Below the pieces are notes generated by a model. It ran no database searches, was not told the DNA's origin, and saw nothing but the letters and a program-made list of their open reading frames with translations. Positions 11,901 to 23,690 of a stretch of 64,000 nucleotides of DNA are shown here, in pieces; position 1 is the first letter of the stretch, and each line of letters starts with the position of its first letter. The stretch spans positions 1,420,090 through 1,484,089 of the forward strand of contig SCFE01000043.1 in assembly GCA_004352715.1 (NCBI GenBank), read 5' to 3'. The DNA comes from Hofstenia miamia (lineage: Eukaryota > Xenacoelomorpha > Acoela). The position numbers and the translations under genes were made by a program.

Positions 11901-14900
11901 GTGGTACATATAAACAAACATTTTTTTTTGAAAAGTTTTCAAAATATCGTTGTTAAATTTTAAATGAAACACTGAAAAACTTATAAAATGTCGGTTCCTC
12001 TAAGTGAATAGTCAACTACAACATTGGAATTTTCAAAAATTTCACCTCAAATATTCCTCCAAATTTAGCACTAAGCAAGTAGAAGTGCCTTGGGACTATT
12101 ATATAAAGACAGAAGCTATTGTGGAAGGTCATGGAAACAAATTTGCAAATGCATTTACATCTGACCCGGGTGAGTGGAGTGCGCTCATTCAAAGGACAAA
12201 CTGAGAGTTAGTGATGTTAGACTTAGCAAACTTTTCAAAAGTTATGTCGCAATGTTTATTAAGACAAATAAAGTATAAAATTTAAAGGATATTTTTCAAT
12301 ATTCAGAAAAACGAATCAAGTTTAATTTATACATAGATTATATTAATTGACACCAACAAAGGGAAGTGATTTCTTAGTATAATTCTTATACACTCTGGGA
12401 AGTTGGAAACAAGTTTATGTACTTTACAACATTGTGTAAGGAATAACTTGATCAAAATAAGCTGCTATAAATTCCTTTAAATTTCCTTTGTCTATGATAT
12501 CACTAGATTTTCTTATCAGGTAGGTAGTATCCCATAAATAAGGAAAATTTGAATATATATATATTGAAATTTTCATTAAAAACCATTTGATTGTTTTCAT
12601 TAAATTCATATGCAACACGCTAACACATCTGCCAACATCAAAAGAGTGTAAACAACTTATTTTCATTAAAAATTTGAATAGTATTTCCATGAAGGACAAG
12701 GAACAACCATTTTCAAAAATTTCCGTGCGAATAAAATTGAAAAATTTCTGAATAAATTATGAATAATTTAAGCTAAAAATTTACAGTTTATTGGAATGAC
12801 TATGAGAATATTTAAATGTGTGTGTACTTTAGCTGCATATAATACATTGACGGGTCAACATTAGAAATAAAAATAGTAGCTTGTTATGTTTTATTGCCAA
12901 ATGAAGTCTTAAATGATTTCTTAGCCCTTTAAGACCCAGTGGGTCAAAATTCACACACATGTTTAAACTCTATAAGTTTTCTCACTAAATGTTTTTGGTA
13001 ATCAAAATTCACAAATGTATAAATTTTCAGAATAGTATCATTCAATTTTAAAGAAAAAATAGTCATATAATCTTTCATAAATTACATGACACCCTCACAT
13101 TTTGTCAAAAAATATTTATTGGCTTTTGCATCCAATATGTTTTTGAAATTAAAGGCTAATTATGATTTTTGAATTTTACGTTCCTGTCTATATTGTGACT
13201 GCAATGTATAGTGTCTTGCATAATTCACCTGTTGACTAATAACATTTAATTTGCCTGGGTAATGTCTGATCCTAATGGAAATAAGTGTGAAATTATGAAA
13301 AAATTTGCAAAAAGTTTTTACATATTTTATGTAATAAGCAATACTAATATTTGTGTAGATTTTCTTTTAGCAATGACTTTAAATGTATAAGTGATTTATG
13401 ATATGGAATGAAATAGTTCATAACAATTTCTGTCTTTTTGAACGCAAAGAGAACTATTACAGCATTTGTAATGGTGAAAAATTTTACATCTTTTTTGCTA
13501 TTGTTAAAACCATACTGACAACGTCTGCGTTTTTCAGTTAAAGTTACAAGGTAATTCGGTATTTTAAATGATTTTAGCATAATGTAGCATACAGTACAGT
13601 AAAGTTCCAAAAATTGATAATTCAATATGCTGATGTTAGGAATAAATGATGAAAATTTTGTAGAATATTAAACTAAAAAATTCGTTATTCTCTATTGTAT
13701 AGTGACTTTAAAATAATGGTTTCTAAAAAAATCAATTTTTTAGCTTTTTTAAAAGAAATATTCATGCCTATATCCAGGCATTTGTTTCATCTATCAAGAT
13801 TGAATAAATGAATAACAACAGCTTCAAATAAGTTATTTAAAAATTAATGTAATTTACGTAACACTATAACTTCGAAGATGCTTCATATGAGGTGAAATGA
13901 AATATAATGCAGAAGAATTCAAAAGAATGAGCATCTTGTTAAATTTTACTTTGAGGAATGGTATGTGACGCATATTTCAGTGTATTGGGGATCATATAAG
14001 TGAAATTAATAAATGGGAATTTGGGATTGGGAAGCAATAATTTAAAAGGTTACTTCGTTAACTCCTTGCTTTTATGCTGTTTAAAAATCCCAATAATGAT
14101 ATGAAAAAATAAAAATATAAAAATATTCTGGAAGTTCATACCATTCTTTTTATCCCATAGTTGGTCACTTGAGTGAAGTTTTTAGTAATGGAAAATGGGT
14201 TAGGTACAGTTAATATTAGAAATTGGGCAAATGGGTTGAATTCCAACTATGTCATGGCATAGACCATTCGATTAGACTTACTTTCAGAATTTGACTTTGA
14301 ACAGTATAATACACACAAAGAATTTATTTTAGTATTTGACATACAAAAATCATTTTAATAAGTAAAAATATATTTTAAAATTATTTTAAATCTAAATTCA
14401 TTTTTATGTGAATTACTGTTAAAAATGAGGTCATTTTGTATTTTCTTAATTGAGAATACTTCATTTTATTGTTCATTCAAAGCTACATTATTTCCTCAAC
14501 GCATTATTTTTTCACTACAATTGAGTTGAATTTTAAGCAAAAAAAAATTTTAAGCATATTTGATGATGCTGACGTAATCACAATTTTCAAAGTCGTCGCC
14601 AGTTTTGTATGACTTAAGGAAATCAATGCATTAAATTGCTCAACATAGCTCTAGCTATGGTACATAGAGGTAGAGATATATGATAAAGCTAATGAAAATG
14701 CATACTCTCTTCCAATCGACAATCCAATCTGCATTACCCAGCTTTGAAAATTTATATTGATAAGTTTATCAATTTATCAATAAACAAAGGCCTTGCCCAT
14801 GTCTCTATTGATAAACCACGCTGAAGTAACATCTCCATGTGAATTTCAAAATTCGAATTTGTTTGCTAGGAAAGTATTTTAAGTGGAAGCACTCAACGTG

Positions 14901-15441
14901 AGCTTCGTAAGATACAATTAATTTTCAATGGCTTTCGGGTGGTCGTACTTTCTTAAAAAGAAACAGGGGAGTAGATAAATTATCGAAATAAATAATGGAA
15001 TTAACTGCTCTGGGGAGTTTTTCTTGTAGGCATGGAATTAGTTCAATGAGTTGATTTTAGAAAAGAATGTAAACTGAAAGTGATAAGACTTGTGAATTGT
15101 AGCTGTAAGCTTTAATCAAGCAGCGAGTTAAATGTCAATACAATTTTCATATATTATTATGTGAGTAATTATTACAAATTATAATGGAATATCCATTAGA
15201 AGTAATTAAATCAAATTCTGCAATATTAACTTCGCGAATGTACTTCAAGTGGCGCATCGAATTTACTAATTAAAAGAGCAATTTACAGCAAAGAGAAGGC
15301 ATTCGACATTTTTTCGGAAAAAATTTTTTTTTGGAAAAAACGCGATATAATTTCGTGAATTAGAAGAGTTGTAGTTTAGAATGAACAACTATTAGTACGT
15401 CTACTTTTGTGTGCATAGAGATTACTTACATATATATATAT
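8985..15441. other. A+T-rich stretch, no gene recognised
   Basis: About 6.4 kb with only short unsupported frames (9193-9540, 10604-11540, 12004-12204, 12424-12699, 13344-13625). None has a recognisable domain or conserved splice context. A lone piggyBac-like end lies near 12921-12945. A GATA-like palindrome (TTGATAAGTTTATCAA, 14757-14772) is also present. It may be intergenic or part of a long intron. Confidence 0.5.
12921..12952 (+). repeat. Possible single piggyBac-type end
   Basis: TTAG is followed by CCCTTTAAGACCC and then GGGTCAAAATTCAC. That order (a TTAA-like tetramer, a CCCTTT terminus, then a subterminal GGGTCAAAATTGACCC-like palindrome) is typical of piggyBac-derived elements. The right end was not found within 1 kb, so this is tentative. 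Confidence 0.35.
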
Positions 15442-16380
15442 NNNNNNNNNNNNNNNNNNNNNNNNNNNNNNNNNNNNNNNNNNNNNNNNNNNNNNNNNNN
15501 NNNNNNNNNNNNNNNNNNNNNNNNNNNNNNNNNNNNNNNNNNNNNNNNNNNNNNNNNNNNNNNNNNNNNNNNNNNNNNNNNNNNNNNNNNNNNNNNNNNN
15601 NNNNNNNNNNNNNNNNNNNNNNNNNNNNNNNNNNNNNNNNNNNNNNNNNNNNNNNNNNNNNNNNNNNNNNNNNNNNNNNNNNNNNNNNNNNNNNNNNNNN
15701 NNNNNNNNNNNNNNNNNNNNNNNNNNNNNNNNNNNNNNNNNNNNNNNNNNNNNNNNNNNNNNNNNNNNNNNNNNNNNNNNNNNNNNNNNNNNNNNNNNNN
15801 NNNNNNNNNNNNNNNNNNNNNNNNNNNNNNNNNNNNNNNNNNNNNNNNNNNNNNNNNNNNNNNNNNNNNNNNNNNNNNNNNNNNNNNNNNNNNNNNNNNN
15901 NNNNNNNNNNNNNNNNNNNNNNNNNNNNNNNNNNNNNNNNNNNNNNNNNNNNNNNNNNNNNNNNNNNNNNNNNNNNNNNNNNNNNNNNNNNNNNNNNNNN
16001 NNNNNNNNNNNNNNNNNNNNNNNNNNNNNNNNNNNNNNNNNNNNNNNNNNNNNNNNNNNNNNNNNNNNNNNNNNNNNNNNNNNNNNNNNNNNNNNNNNNN
16101 NNNNNNNNNNNNNNNNNNNNNNNNNNNNNNNNNNNNNNNNNNNNNNNNNNNNNNNNNNNNNNNNNNNNNNNNNNNNNNNNNNNNNNNNNNNNNNNNNNNN
16201 NNNNNNNNNNNNNNNNNNNNNNNNNNNNNNNNNNNNNNNNNNNNNNNNNNNNNNNNNNNNNNNNNNNNNNNNNNNNNNNNNNNNNNNNNNNNNNNNNNNN
16301 NNNNNNNNNNNNNNNNNNNNNNNNNNNNNNNNNNNNNNNNNNNNNNNNNNNNNNNNNNNNNNNNNNNNNNNNNNNNNNNN
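15442..16380. other. Assembly gap (939 Ns) flanked by TA repeats
   Basis: A run of Ns with TATATATATA on both sides. All reading frames that appear to cross it are artefacts. The missing sequence is probably an expanded TA tract, part of the adjacent hAT element, or both. Confidence 0.98.
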
Positions 16381-16392
16381 TATATATATATA

Positions 16393-17110
16393 ATGGATGG
16401 AGATCCCGGGGTCGAGGGGATCTGGACCCCCAAAATTTCCAATAGGGAGTGAAGAAGTGTTGCTTACGGGGAAGACAAACAATGAGATTCTTTTTCATCA
16501 CGACAGGATTGACACTCAACGACTGAAAACACAGTTACAAATGTATCACAATGAATATGGGAAGTCATCATCAAAGACAAATTGCGGTCGTTATCCTCAG
16601 ATACTTGGCATCTTTTCTCTCAAGTGGAGATAGTGCTTCGACTGCTCCTTGTCTGCCCAGTATCAGCTTGTTAAGCAGAGCGTTCTTTCAGTGGTCTTCG
16701 CCGACTTAAGACTTTTTTGAGAAACCGTATGCCGAGATACGTCTTAACAGTGCAGCAATTTGCCACATTCACAAAGAGAAGCTTGACCTCATTGAACCAA
16801 CATTCATAGCCAAACAGTTTACTTGTACTTCAGATATGAGAAAACGCAAATTTAGAAATTTTTAGTTTTTACTTTACAGAAAAGCGTTTGTTTTCCATTT
16901 ACTATGAGATATACATTTAGTATTTGGATATATTGTATTGTTTAGTTATTATCTTTGTAAGAAATCAAGTTTCTGTTTACTCAAACACTGTTTTTTTATT
17001 TTAATGATTTTTATGTTAATCAAATTCACTAATTTGGAGAGAAAATTTCATTTTGAGGAAAAATCACGAAAATGGACCTGCCCAATACTTAAAACGAATC
17101 TCCAGCAATG
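16393..17110 (+). mobile_element. Internally deleted hAT transposon, transposase C-terminus only
   Basis: Encodes a decayed C-terminal part of a hAT transposase, whose dimerisation region is needed for assembly of the active enzyme. About 16640-16860 reads, across one in-frame stop and one frameshift, AERSFSGLRRLKTFLRNRM followed by EIRLNSAAICHIHKEK and LIEPTFIAKQF, the usual tail of ZMYM1-like hAT proteins. The preceding frame (16468-16632) also looks like hAT sequence upstream of that region. The left boundary (ATGGATGGAGATCC) and right boundary (reverse complement CATTGCTGGAGATTC) share GGAGAT and resemble short inverted repeats. Both flanks are TA repeats, so the 8-bp target duplication would be TATATATA. 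About two thirds of the transposase is missing. Confidence 0.75.
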
Positions 17111-17128
17111 ATATATATATATATATAT
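17111..17128. repeat. (TA)n microsatellite on the right flank of the hAT copy
   Basis: TA tract directly after the hAT terminus, mirroring the TA tract on its left. Confidence 0.85.
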
Positions 17129-17428
17129 GCACCACCGCCATGTAGTAGAATGTTCAATAGTGCTATCGCCAGACGTATTTAGATGTTCAATATTTTATTA
17201 CGACTTTATTCAGAATTGCTGCATCAATTATGTAATTATTTAACATAATCCCCTTGCGTACATATGACGCTTTGTTAGTGCTTACACAAAATTTATATCT
17301 TTATTGTAAAGCATTCTTGTTGCAGACGTGGAACCACTGCAACGATGCATTCATGATTTTTTCTGCCGTTTGAAACTACTACTGCCATATGTCTAAGAAT
17401 TAATATGACATGTTGTTTAGAAAGTTAA

Positions 17429-17861
17429 GTGGCAGCAGAAATTTGTCTTAGAAACTGGCAACAGGTTTCTTCCACAAGCATTCCCACCAGTTCAATATTT
17501 GCAGGCATTACGAATGTTCTTTGTCAAGCCGAATTTTTACGCGTCATAAAGAAACATGCGGAACTCCTTGAACGATTCTACGATGAAACTAATCTTAAGG
17601 TTGGATCAGGTCAATAATAAGCCGGCAAATAGCCGTTTCGGTCAACAAACCTCTGCAGGTCGGGCCAACACTCAAGATTCAGGATGTACTTTAATTGAAA
17701 TTGAACGAATATATTTTAGATTAATCAGATCCTATATTAATAAGACTTCAATTGGATTTGTTACAATTATATTAAATATGATACAAAATAATAAAGAAGA
17801 GGACCTTTTTTATTATTACAACCAGCGTCTTGTCAGGTTTAAAATTGCGTTGGCCGGGTAG
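17429..17861 (+). CDS. Unidentified coding-like island (possible exon or retroelement fragment)
   Basis: I do not recognise a family. Between 17440 and 17690 the base composition is less A+T-rich than the surroundings, and two overlapping frames read well. The first contains AEFLRVIKKHAELLERFYDE (about 17529-17588), a helical charged segment. The second continues with a polar, low-hydrophobicity tail (PANSRFGQQTSAGRANTQDS). A plausible acceptor (ATTTGCAG before 17503) and a GT at 17610-17611 (GGATCAG then GTCAAT) could bound an exon of about 107 bases in the first frame. Alternatively this is a frameshifted mobile-element remnant just downstream of the hAT copy. No start codon choice is defensible. 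Confidence 0.25.
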
Positions 17862-17864
17862 GAT

Positions 17865-19929
17865 CACGAAAAGTTGACTCCCTGTAATGTTGGTCTACAC
17901 GCAAAATTTTTACTTTTTTATGTTCTTTCTTTGCACTGAAGTAAAATGTGAAAACAGTTAGTGTCTCAGAGAGTGGAATTTATATCTAATAATAGAAATC
18001 TTATTGACTTATTGATTTATACATAATTGGCTATTAAGGTATTATTTACAACAAATATGTGAACGTAAAGTGTAGCATAGAAATTTTCAAGGCTTTCTAG
18101 TCATTTATTGATTGTTAAAGAAGTTCCATTGGTTAACCGAAAATCAATTACCACAAATTCTACTTTAAGAAATTGTCAATTAAATCTGTAATTTTTCGAG
18201 TGAAACATAAACAATTCGGATGATTCAACAAGTCGACTAGACAAGGCTAGCCCTTTCATACTCTGACAAGTTCAACAGCTTGACCACAAACTAGTTTGTA
18301 GGAAAGTTTTGTTCAAAGTTGATATAGAAATAAATCACCTTTGTGCAATCCAAAAAATATTTGCAAAAACGAAGTCTGAAATTACTTTACATTCCCTAAT
18401 GTTTTTCAAAATCATATGCCCCATCAAATTGCCCGATCATACCTTAGTCCGAAAATATTTTAAGAAATAATCGTCTAAACACAAATGTAATTCGTCCATT
18501 TGTATTGGCCTTATTTAACATTTTATCCATTTAATCTATCAAACCAGAGAAATTCAGCTTGGTGTTACTTCTAACCTAATCCAGGTATGCATAATTTTTC
18601 TAATAATTTACTTTAAGAATTAGTCGAATAACGACTTCTTATATACTATAAAATTCTGATTCCTTCTAATTATTTGAAAGAAAAATTTTTTGAATAATCT
18701 TAGCAATTCCTAATTCCACTTCCGGAATAGATTAATAAAGAATAATCTAAAAATAATTGTGAATTAGTGCATCTTAAGACGTTGATGAAATTTAATAAGT
18801 ACTGAGACGCAAAGTTGACAATTGCCTTGTGGAATTACTACTAAGTTGAATTATATATGGTCATAAACAGCATTAACTGGAAAAAATTGAAAAATAAACA
18901 AGCGCTGGATACAAAATTGTTAATATCTACATATACAGACGGTTGATCTTATTGGAGCAGGCTCGGAATGCGGATGAAATTTTTTTACCTCAAGTTAAGA
19001 TTCTTACAAAAGACAGTTGACGCATATTTTAAATGAGCCATGCACAATCTTATAAAAATCCCATTTTTACGTCTCTCCCTCCTTCTAAAAATGTGATATT
19101 CATCCTGAATATGTATTGTGTATATATTTTGTGACATTTTTATATTCTTATTAATAAATGTCTATGCCACACAAACAGCAGCAATGGTTGTACACGATAT
19201 AAAGTTTTCCACTATTACCATTGCAATTGGAAAATTTCAAAATCAATTCACAGTAAGTCATGTCGAATATTTGTTTTGAAAATTTCAAACGACACTGTGA
19301 TAACTAACGCTCTCATTTAAGTGAATAATGTGAATATTTCGCGAAACATGCATATATTTGAGAAACATGTCAGGTTCATATCCATGCTCTTGAAATAATA
19401 CAAATCGGTTTTACATGAAATTTAAAACATGGTTAATCATTGTAAGGGAAGTCTATATGTTAACCATGCGATAGAGCTAGGAAAATTTTTTGACAGGAAA
19501 TTAATCGATTCCATGCTTAAATCGCTGTTAAATTGTTTGAGTGACAGAAAAGGGAACTTGAACAATAATACGTACTGTAATGATGTTTAAAGTACTATTA
19601 GGCATATTTCCTGTTGGACTTTACCAAGATGCATGTGAGCAAAGAAAATTTGAAACGATCATTAAAACTGTACAAAGAAACTGTTAATGTAAATTCTCTT
19701 CCAAGGCATTGCAAATGATTGATATTGGTCTAATTTTAAGTATCTCTAACCTCCTGTTATCTACGGGTTGAAAATTGTATGGTGAATCAATTGTATTTCT
19801 TTCACTGAATATAGGTTTCAATATTTAGATAGGTTGAATATAATGTACTTAGTTTTGCAATTTGGACGGAAGTATTCAATTTTCTAGATATTGGTTTAAA
19901 TTCATTCCTGATGCAACATATTGTAGCCT
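17865..19929. other. A+T-rich stretch, no gene recognised
   Basis: Nothing supportable except a 14-bp palindrome ACAAACTAGTTTGT at 18286-18299. Confidence 0.5.
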
Positions 19930-19937
19930 CGTCTGTC
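19930..19937 (+). repeat. Left 8-bp target duplication (CGTCTGTC)
   Basis: Exactly repeated at 20444-20451. The two copies flank the hAT-type element between them. Confidence 0.85.
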
Positions 19938-20443
19938 CAGATTTGTCAACGAGCCAACATTTCCAAGCTCGGCTCGGCTCGGCTCGTTTAAATTTTGTGT
20001 AAGTTCGGCTCGGCTCGCGACATAAAATCTATTGAATGAGGCTCGTCTTAGCTCGGTATTTTTTTAAAAATATTGTCCTCAAAGAATTTTTTATATAGCT
20101 CTTCCTATTATTTAATAAACATTTCTTAAATATTATTATAGGAAAGGCATACTGACTGCAAAAAATAAGAAAAATCTCCATAATCAAATTAACAAGCAGA
20201 ACTATAAACTTGCTTTGCCTAAAATAGGCTCGTTTTGGACTCGCTGTATATCAAATACTGTGCNNNNNNNNNNNNNNNNNNNNNNNNNNNNNNNNNNNNN
20301 NNNNNNNNNNNNNNNNNNNNNNNNNNNNNNNNNNNNNNNNNNNNNNNNNNNNNNNNNNNNNNNNNNNNNNNNNNNNNNNNNNTTTGGACTCGCTGTATAT
20401 CAAATACTGTGCTAAAGCTCGGCTCGGCTCGTTGACAAGTCAT
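19938..20443. mobile_element. Non-autonomous hAT element with GGCTC subterminal repeats
   Basis: The ends are CAGATTTGTCAACGAGCC and, on the other strand, ATGACTTGTCAACGAGCC (15 of 18 identical). They are bounded by exact 8-bp duplications CGTCTGTC, the hallmark of hAT insertion. Just inside each end are tandem GGCTC pentamers (19970-20050 and 20416-20430), otherwise rare here. The interior is A+T-rich and has no coding capacity. A 119-base N gap interrupts the element, and identical 30-bp blocks lie on both sides of that gap. It would depend on a hAT transposase supplied in trans. Confidence 0.88.
20264..20382. other. Assembly gap (119 Ns)
   Basis: Gap inside the hAT element. The 30 bases before it (20234-20263) recur exactly after it (20383-20412), so it hides either a tandem repeat of about 149 bp or a failed overlap of the same sequence. 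Confidence 0.98.
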
Positions 20444-20451
20444 CGTCTGTC
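20444..20451 (+). repeat. Right 8-bp target duplication (CGTCTGTC)
   Basis: Exact copy of 19930-19937. Confidence 0.85.
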
Positions 20452-20549
20452 ATATTCTCTTGAACACAATACTTAATAGCGTATTGCGATTTTAAACAAA
20501 CAAAACTTTCTATTAAAAGTCCGACTTTTGGTAATCAGACAACCGCAAA

Positions 20550-20640
20550 CTAGAGATAAGTGCGGTGTGGCATACCGCAGTAGCGATTTACAAAATTGCG
20601 GTGGTTAGCGGTAGAATTAAAACAACTTGCGGTGGCATAA
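20550..20640. repeat. GCGGT-rich half element, hAT-like end
   Basis: Begins CTAGAGATAAGTGCGG, close to the CAGAGATAGAAGTG terminus of the intact element at 47805. About five GCGGT or ACCGC words fall within 90 bp. The opposite terminus was not seen, so this is probably a truncated copy of another hAT family. Confidence 0.5.
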
Positions 20641-23600
20641 AAGTTATACAGATAACGTGTTGTGTCACAACATTTCTCAAAAAAAAACTGTTTCTGAAGC
20701 AAAACTATGATTTCATATACAAAATTAAAAAGTAATGACAATGTTTAAATTCGTCTTTTTCAATAATTAGACTTCCGTAATTCTAAGATGAAGTAATTAA
20801 ATCATTTACTCAAATTTCACGATTAGTTTTTAAGTAGTTGCTAATTATGTTCATATTAATATTACTAATTCAACAAAAGGTAATGTTACTCAACTAGAAG
20901 CAAACACTTCAGGAATCTTAAGCCATAAGCAGTAATATACCAAGTATAATGCAAATAAACAGAGTTCAAGCAACAGTGTAAGCAGTTAATAATCTACGTC
21001 ATCAGTAAATATTAAATAAATTCACTCAATTCTTTGTGAGTCAATGATCAAATAGCAAACAAGGATATTAATGCTAATGAAAGGTACCAACAAATTATTC
21101 ACTAAACATCAGAAGTCAAATTATAACTTAATGCATTCATAGTATTTTGAAAAAACTCACTTAGTTTAAATCTTACCTTGAAAGTCAGTGTTATATTCAT
21201 AAATTTTTGAAGTGCCTTAATGACATTATTATAGTTCTATTTTATATTGTCTAGTTTTCTACCTTAGTATTCGAAATATAACAACAGACAATGCATCTGT
21301 TCACATATTCTCAAACATTAAAGTATCCTGCTTAACTTATAATCAGAATTTTTGTTTATAATTTATTTATATACGAGTTATATATATATATGTATATGAT
21401 TGTGAAAAAAATTTTGCAACTCATGGGAATAATTATAACATTGACTCCTACATGTGCACTTGTTCTACTTCGAGGAAATGAATCTAAGAGATTAATCAGT
21501 GTATTAAGCACATTAAAATAGATTTACTATAAGATTTAAAACCAACAAGACTCATCAATGTTTTGTTGGTCCACCTTGAAATCGCTTCAACTCAGTTATG
21601 CATCAATCCAACATCATAGACATCAGATTTTATAGTTACTTAAACCACCAGTGCAACCTAGAAGAAAACAATCTAACACGATTACACTAGATTGATTTTT
21701 TAGTTCAAATGAAATGAGTCATCTTCAATTTCAATTATTGTTTCTTCACTGAAAACAGCTTTTTCCAATCATCTAGAAAAACGTTTAAATGGTTTTTTGC
21801 TCACTGGTAATGCTTCTGCATACACTATTGATTTATGAACAGTACGCTTTGAGCATACCAAATTTGCTATTATATGATGAATAAGAAGTGTGCATAATAA
21901 GTCATATATTGTTTAAAACGATTTTTTGCGCAACCACTTATATTGTGGGTTAAATCAATAACTTGTAAAACCCTTAATTATTTCATTACTCAAATAAGTA
22001 AAAAGTAAATCTTACTAAGAATCTTGTTATTGATTGTTATTTTCAAGCATATTAACGTAATAGATTTGAAATATAGCTTTCATATTTAAGTTTTGCTTGA
22101 ATGACATTTTTGGCTCCAGCTAGACAAAGAGTATTAGGGGTCGTAATTCTGCTGAATAACTAAACTTGAAACCTTTGCGACATAGGTTCAACTTGGAGAT
22201 TAAGCATTTCAATTATGCAATTTTTTGCCTTAGTTATGCAAATAACAATTCAAAATAGCCACCAAGCAAAAAATCCACAAACTTCAATCGAATTTACTCC
22301 AACCTTCACAGTTGAAAATTAATAAGTAAATTTAGCTTTTGATTCTTTGATTTAATAAAAATATGAACAATTTTAGACAATCAAACAATTTCTAGGAATA
22401 TTAATTATGCAAAACTAATTTTTCTAGACTTATCAAAAGAATAGTAAAATCTGAAAATCAAACATATAAGAGGAGTATCTAATGAGCAATCAGGCAAACT
22501 TCAGGAAGAAACCATTAGAAATGGCCAATTTTTGTCAATTTGAAGTTAGAAATAAAGCATTTTTACACTATCAAGAAAAGCAACTTTAAAAATATATTGA
22601 AGAAACATTCGATTTTTTATTTTTTGTAAGCAAATTTGCAGATATCGTTATTTGATATAGTCGCTTAGGCTAACATGAATTGCTTAAGTATAGAACGTGA
22701 ACACCTAAAAACCTCTCAGCTTTTCAGAGACATTCTTGAGACCATAGTTTGCGTTGCCAAAAGCGTTGCTAGGGGATTTTCCATTGACATGATTTATTTA
22801 AGTGCATTTATTTCATGTTAAGGCATAGGTACAGAGAATTTAACCTCAGATTTAGATTCTGCAGGGATCAAAACACTAAAATAAGGTAAATCACAAAATT
22901 TAATAAATGTTGCAAATCATGGTGATTCTTACTCTCAATCTACCTTAATTGCCTCTTTTATATATCAATAATATATAATATTATTTTTAGAATAAAAAAG
23001 CATGTAATCATATGAACTACTCCCATTTGAAAAAAAACCAAAGCCAGAAATAATATGACCTCTAGTTTCATTTAAAATTCAATTGCAGCATCTGTTGCTT
23101 AACCCGCTTTGGATAATTTGTTGTAAATAATGAATTCATAAAGATTTTCAATAGTTTAAAAGAATTTTGTATATTGCTGCATCTTAAATGCTCTGCATAA
23201 CTCCTAGAATAAATTTGTTTTAATTATAAAAATATCAGATCTAATTTTTTTATTTGCATGTTATAATTTGAAATATAATGCCATTTTATTTATAACATGC
23301 ATAATTAAATTGGCAAGAGAAATAATTTATTACATTAGGATGTTCATTTTCAAAAAGCAATCATTTGTACTTTAATGACATCCCCTCAAGCTCCGTTTTC
23401 AATTTCCATCAATTAATTTATTAAAAAACTCTTAATTAAAATAGAATTATTTCAATAGCTAATTCCTTAAGATCTATTAATTTTACATTACTTCGAACAA
23501 ACTTTTCCGATGTACTAATTACATCGACATTTAGAAAGTTATAATTTTGGTCATGTAAAATGCCGCTAATTTATTTGAATGCCATTTTCAATATTTGTTT

Positions 23601-23671
23601 TGTGCTAAGGACATTAGATTTTTTATAAATACATTCATATGAACTTTAATATTATTAATACTCTAGAATAA

Positions 23672-23690
23672 CTGTCTCTTATACACATCT
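23672..23690 (-). other. Tn5/Nextera mosaic end embedded in the contig (technical artefact)
   Basis: CTGTCTCTTATACACATCT is the exact 19-base hyperactive Tn5 mosaic end used in Illumina Nextera and mate-pair libraries, here as the reverse complement of AGATGTGTATAAGAGACAG. A chance 19-base match in 64 kb is very unlikely. The bases that follow are not the rest of either standard adapter. The likely cause is an untrimmed tagmentation end or a mate-pair junction, so DNA on the two sides may not be adjacent in the genome. Confidence 0.92.

Noticed and set aside
15376-16519. Long open frames of about 340-370 codons on both strands
   Set aside because: They consist almost entirely of Ns in the assembly gap, with only a few real codons at each end.
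20215-20443. Frames of about 66-74 codons across the second gap
   Set aside because: Mostly Ns inside a noncoding hAT element.
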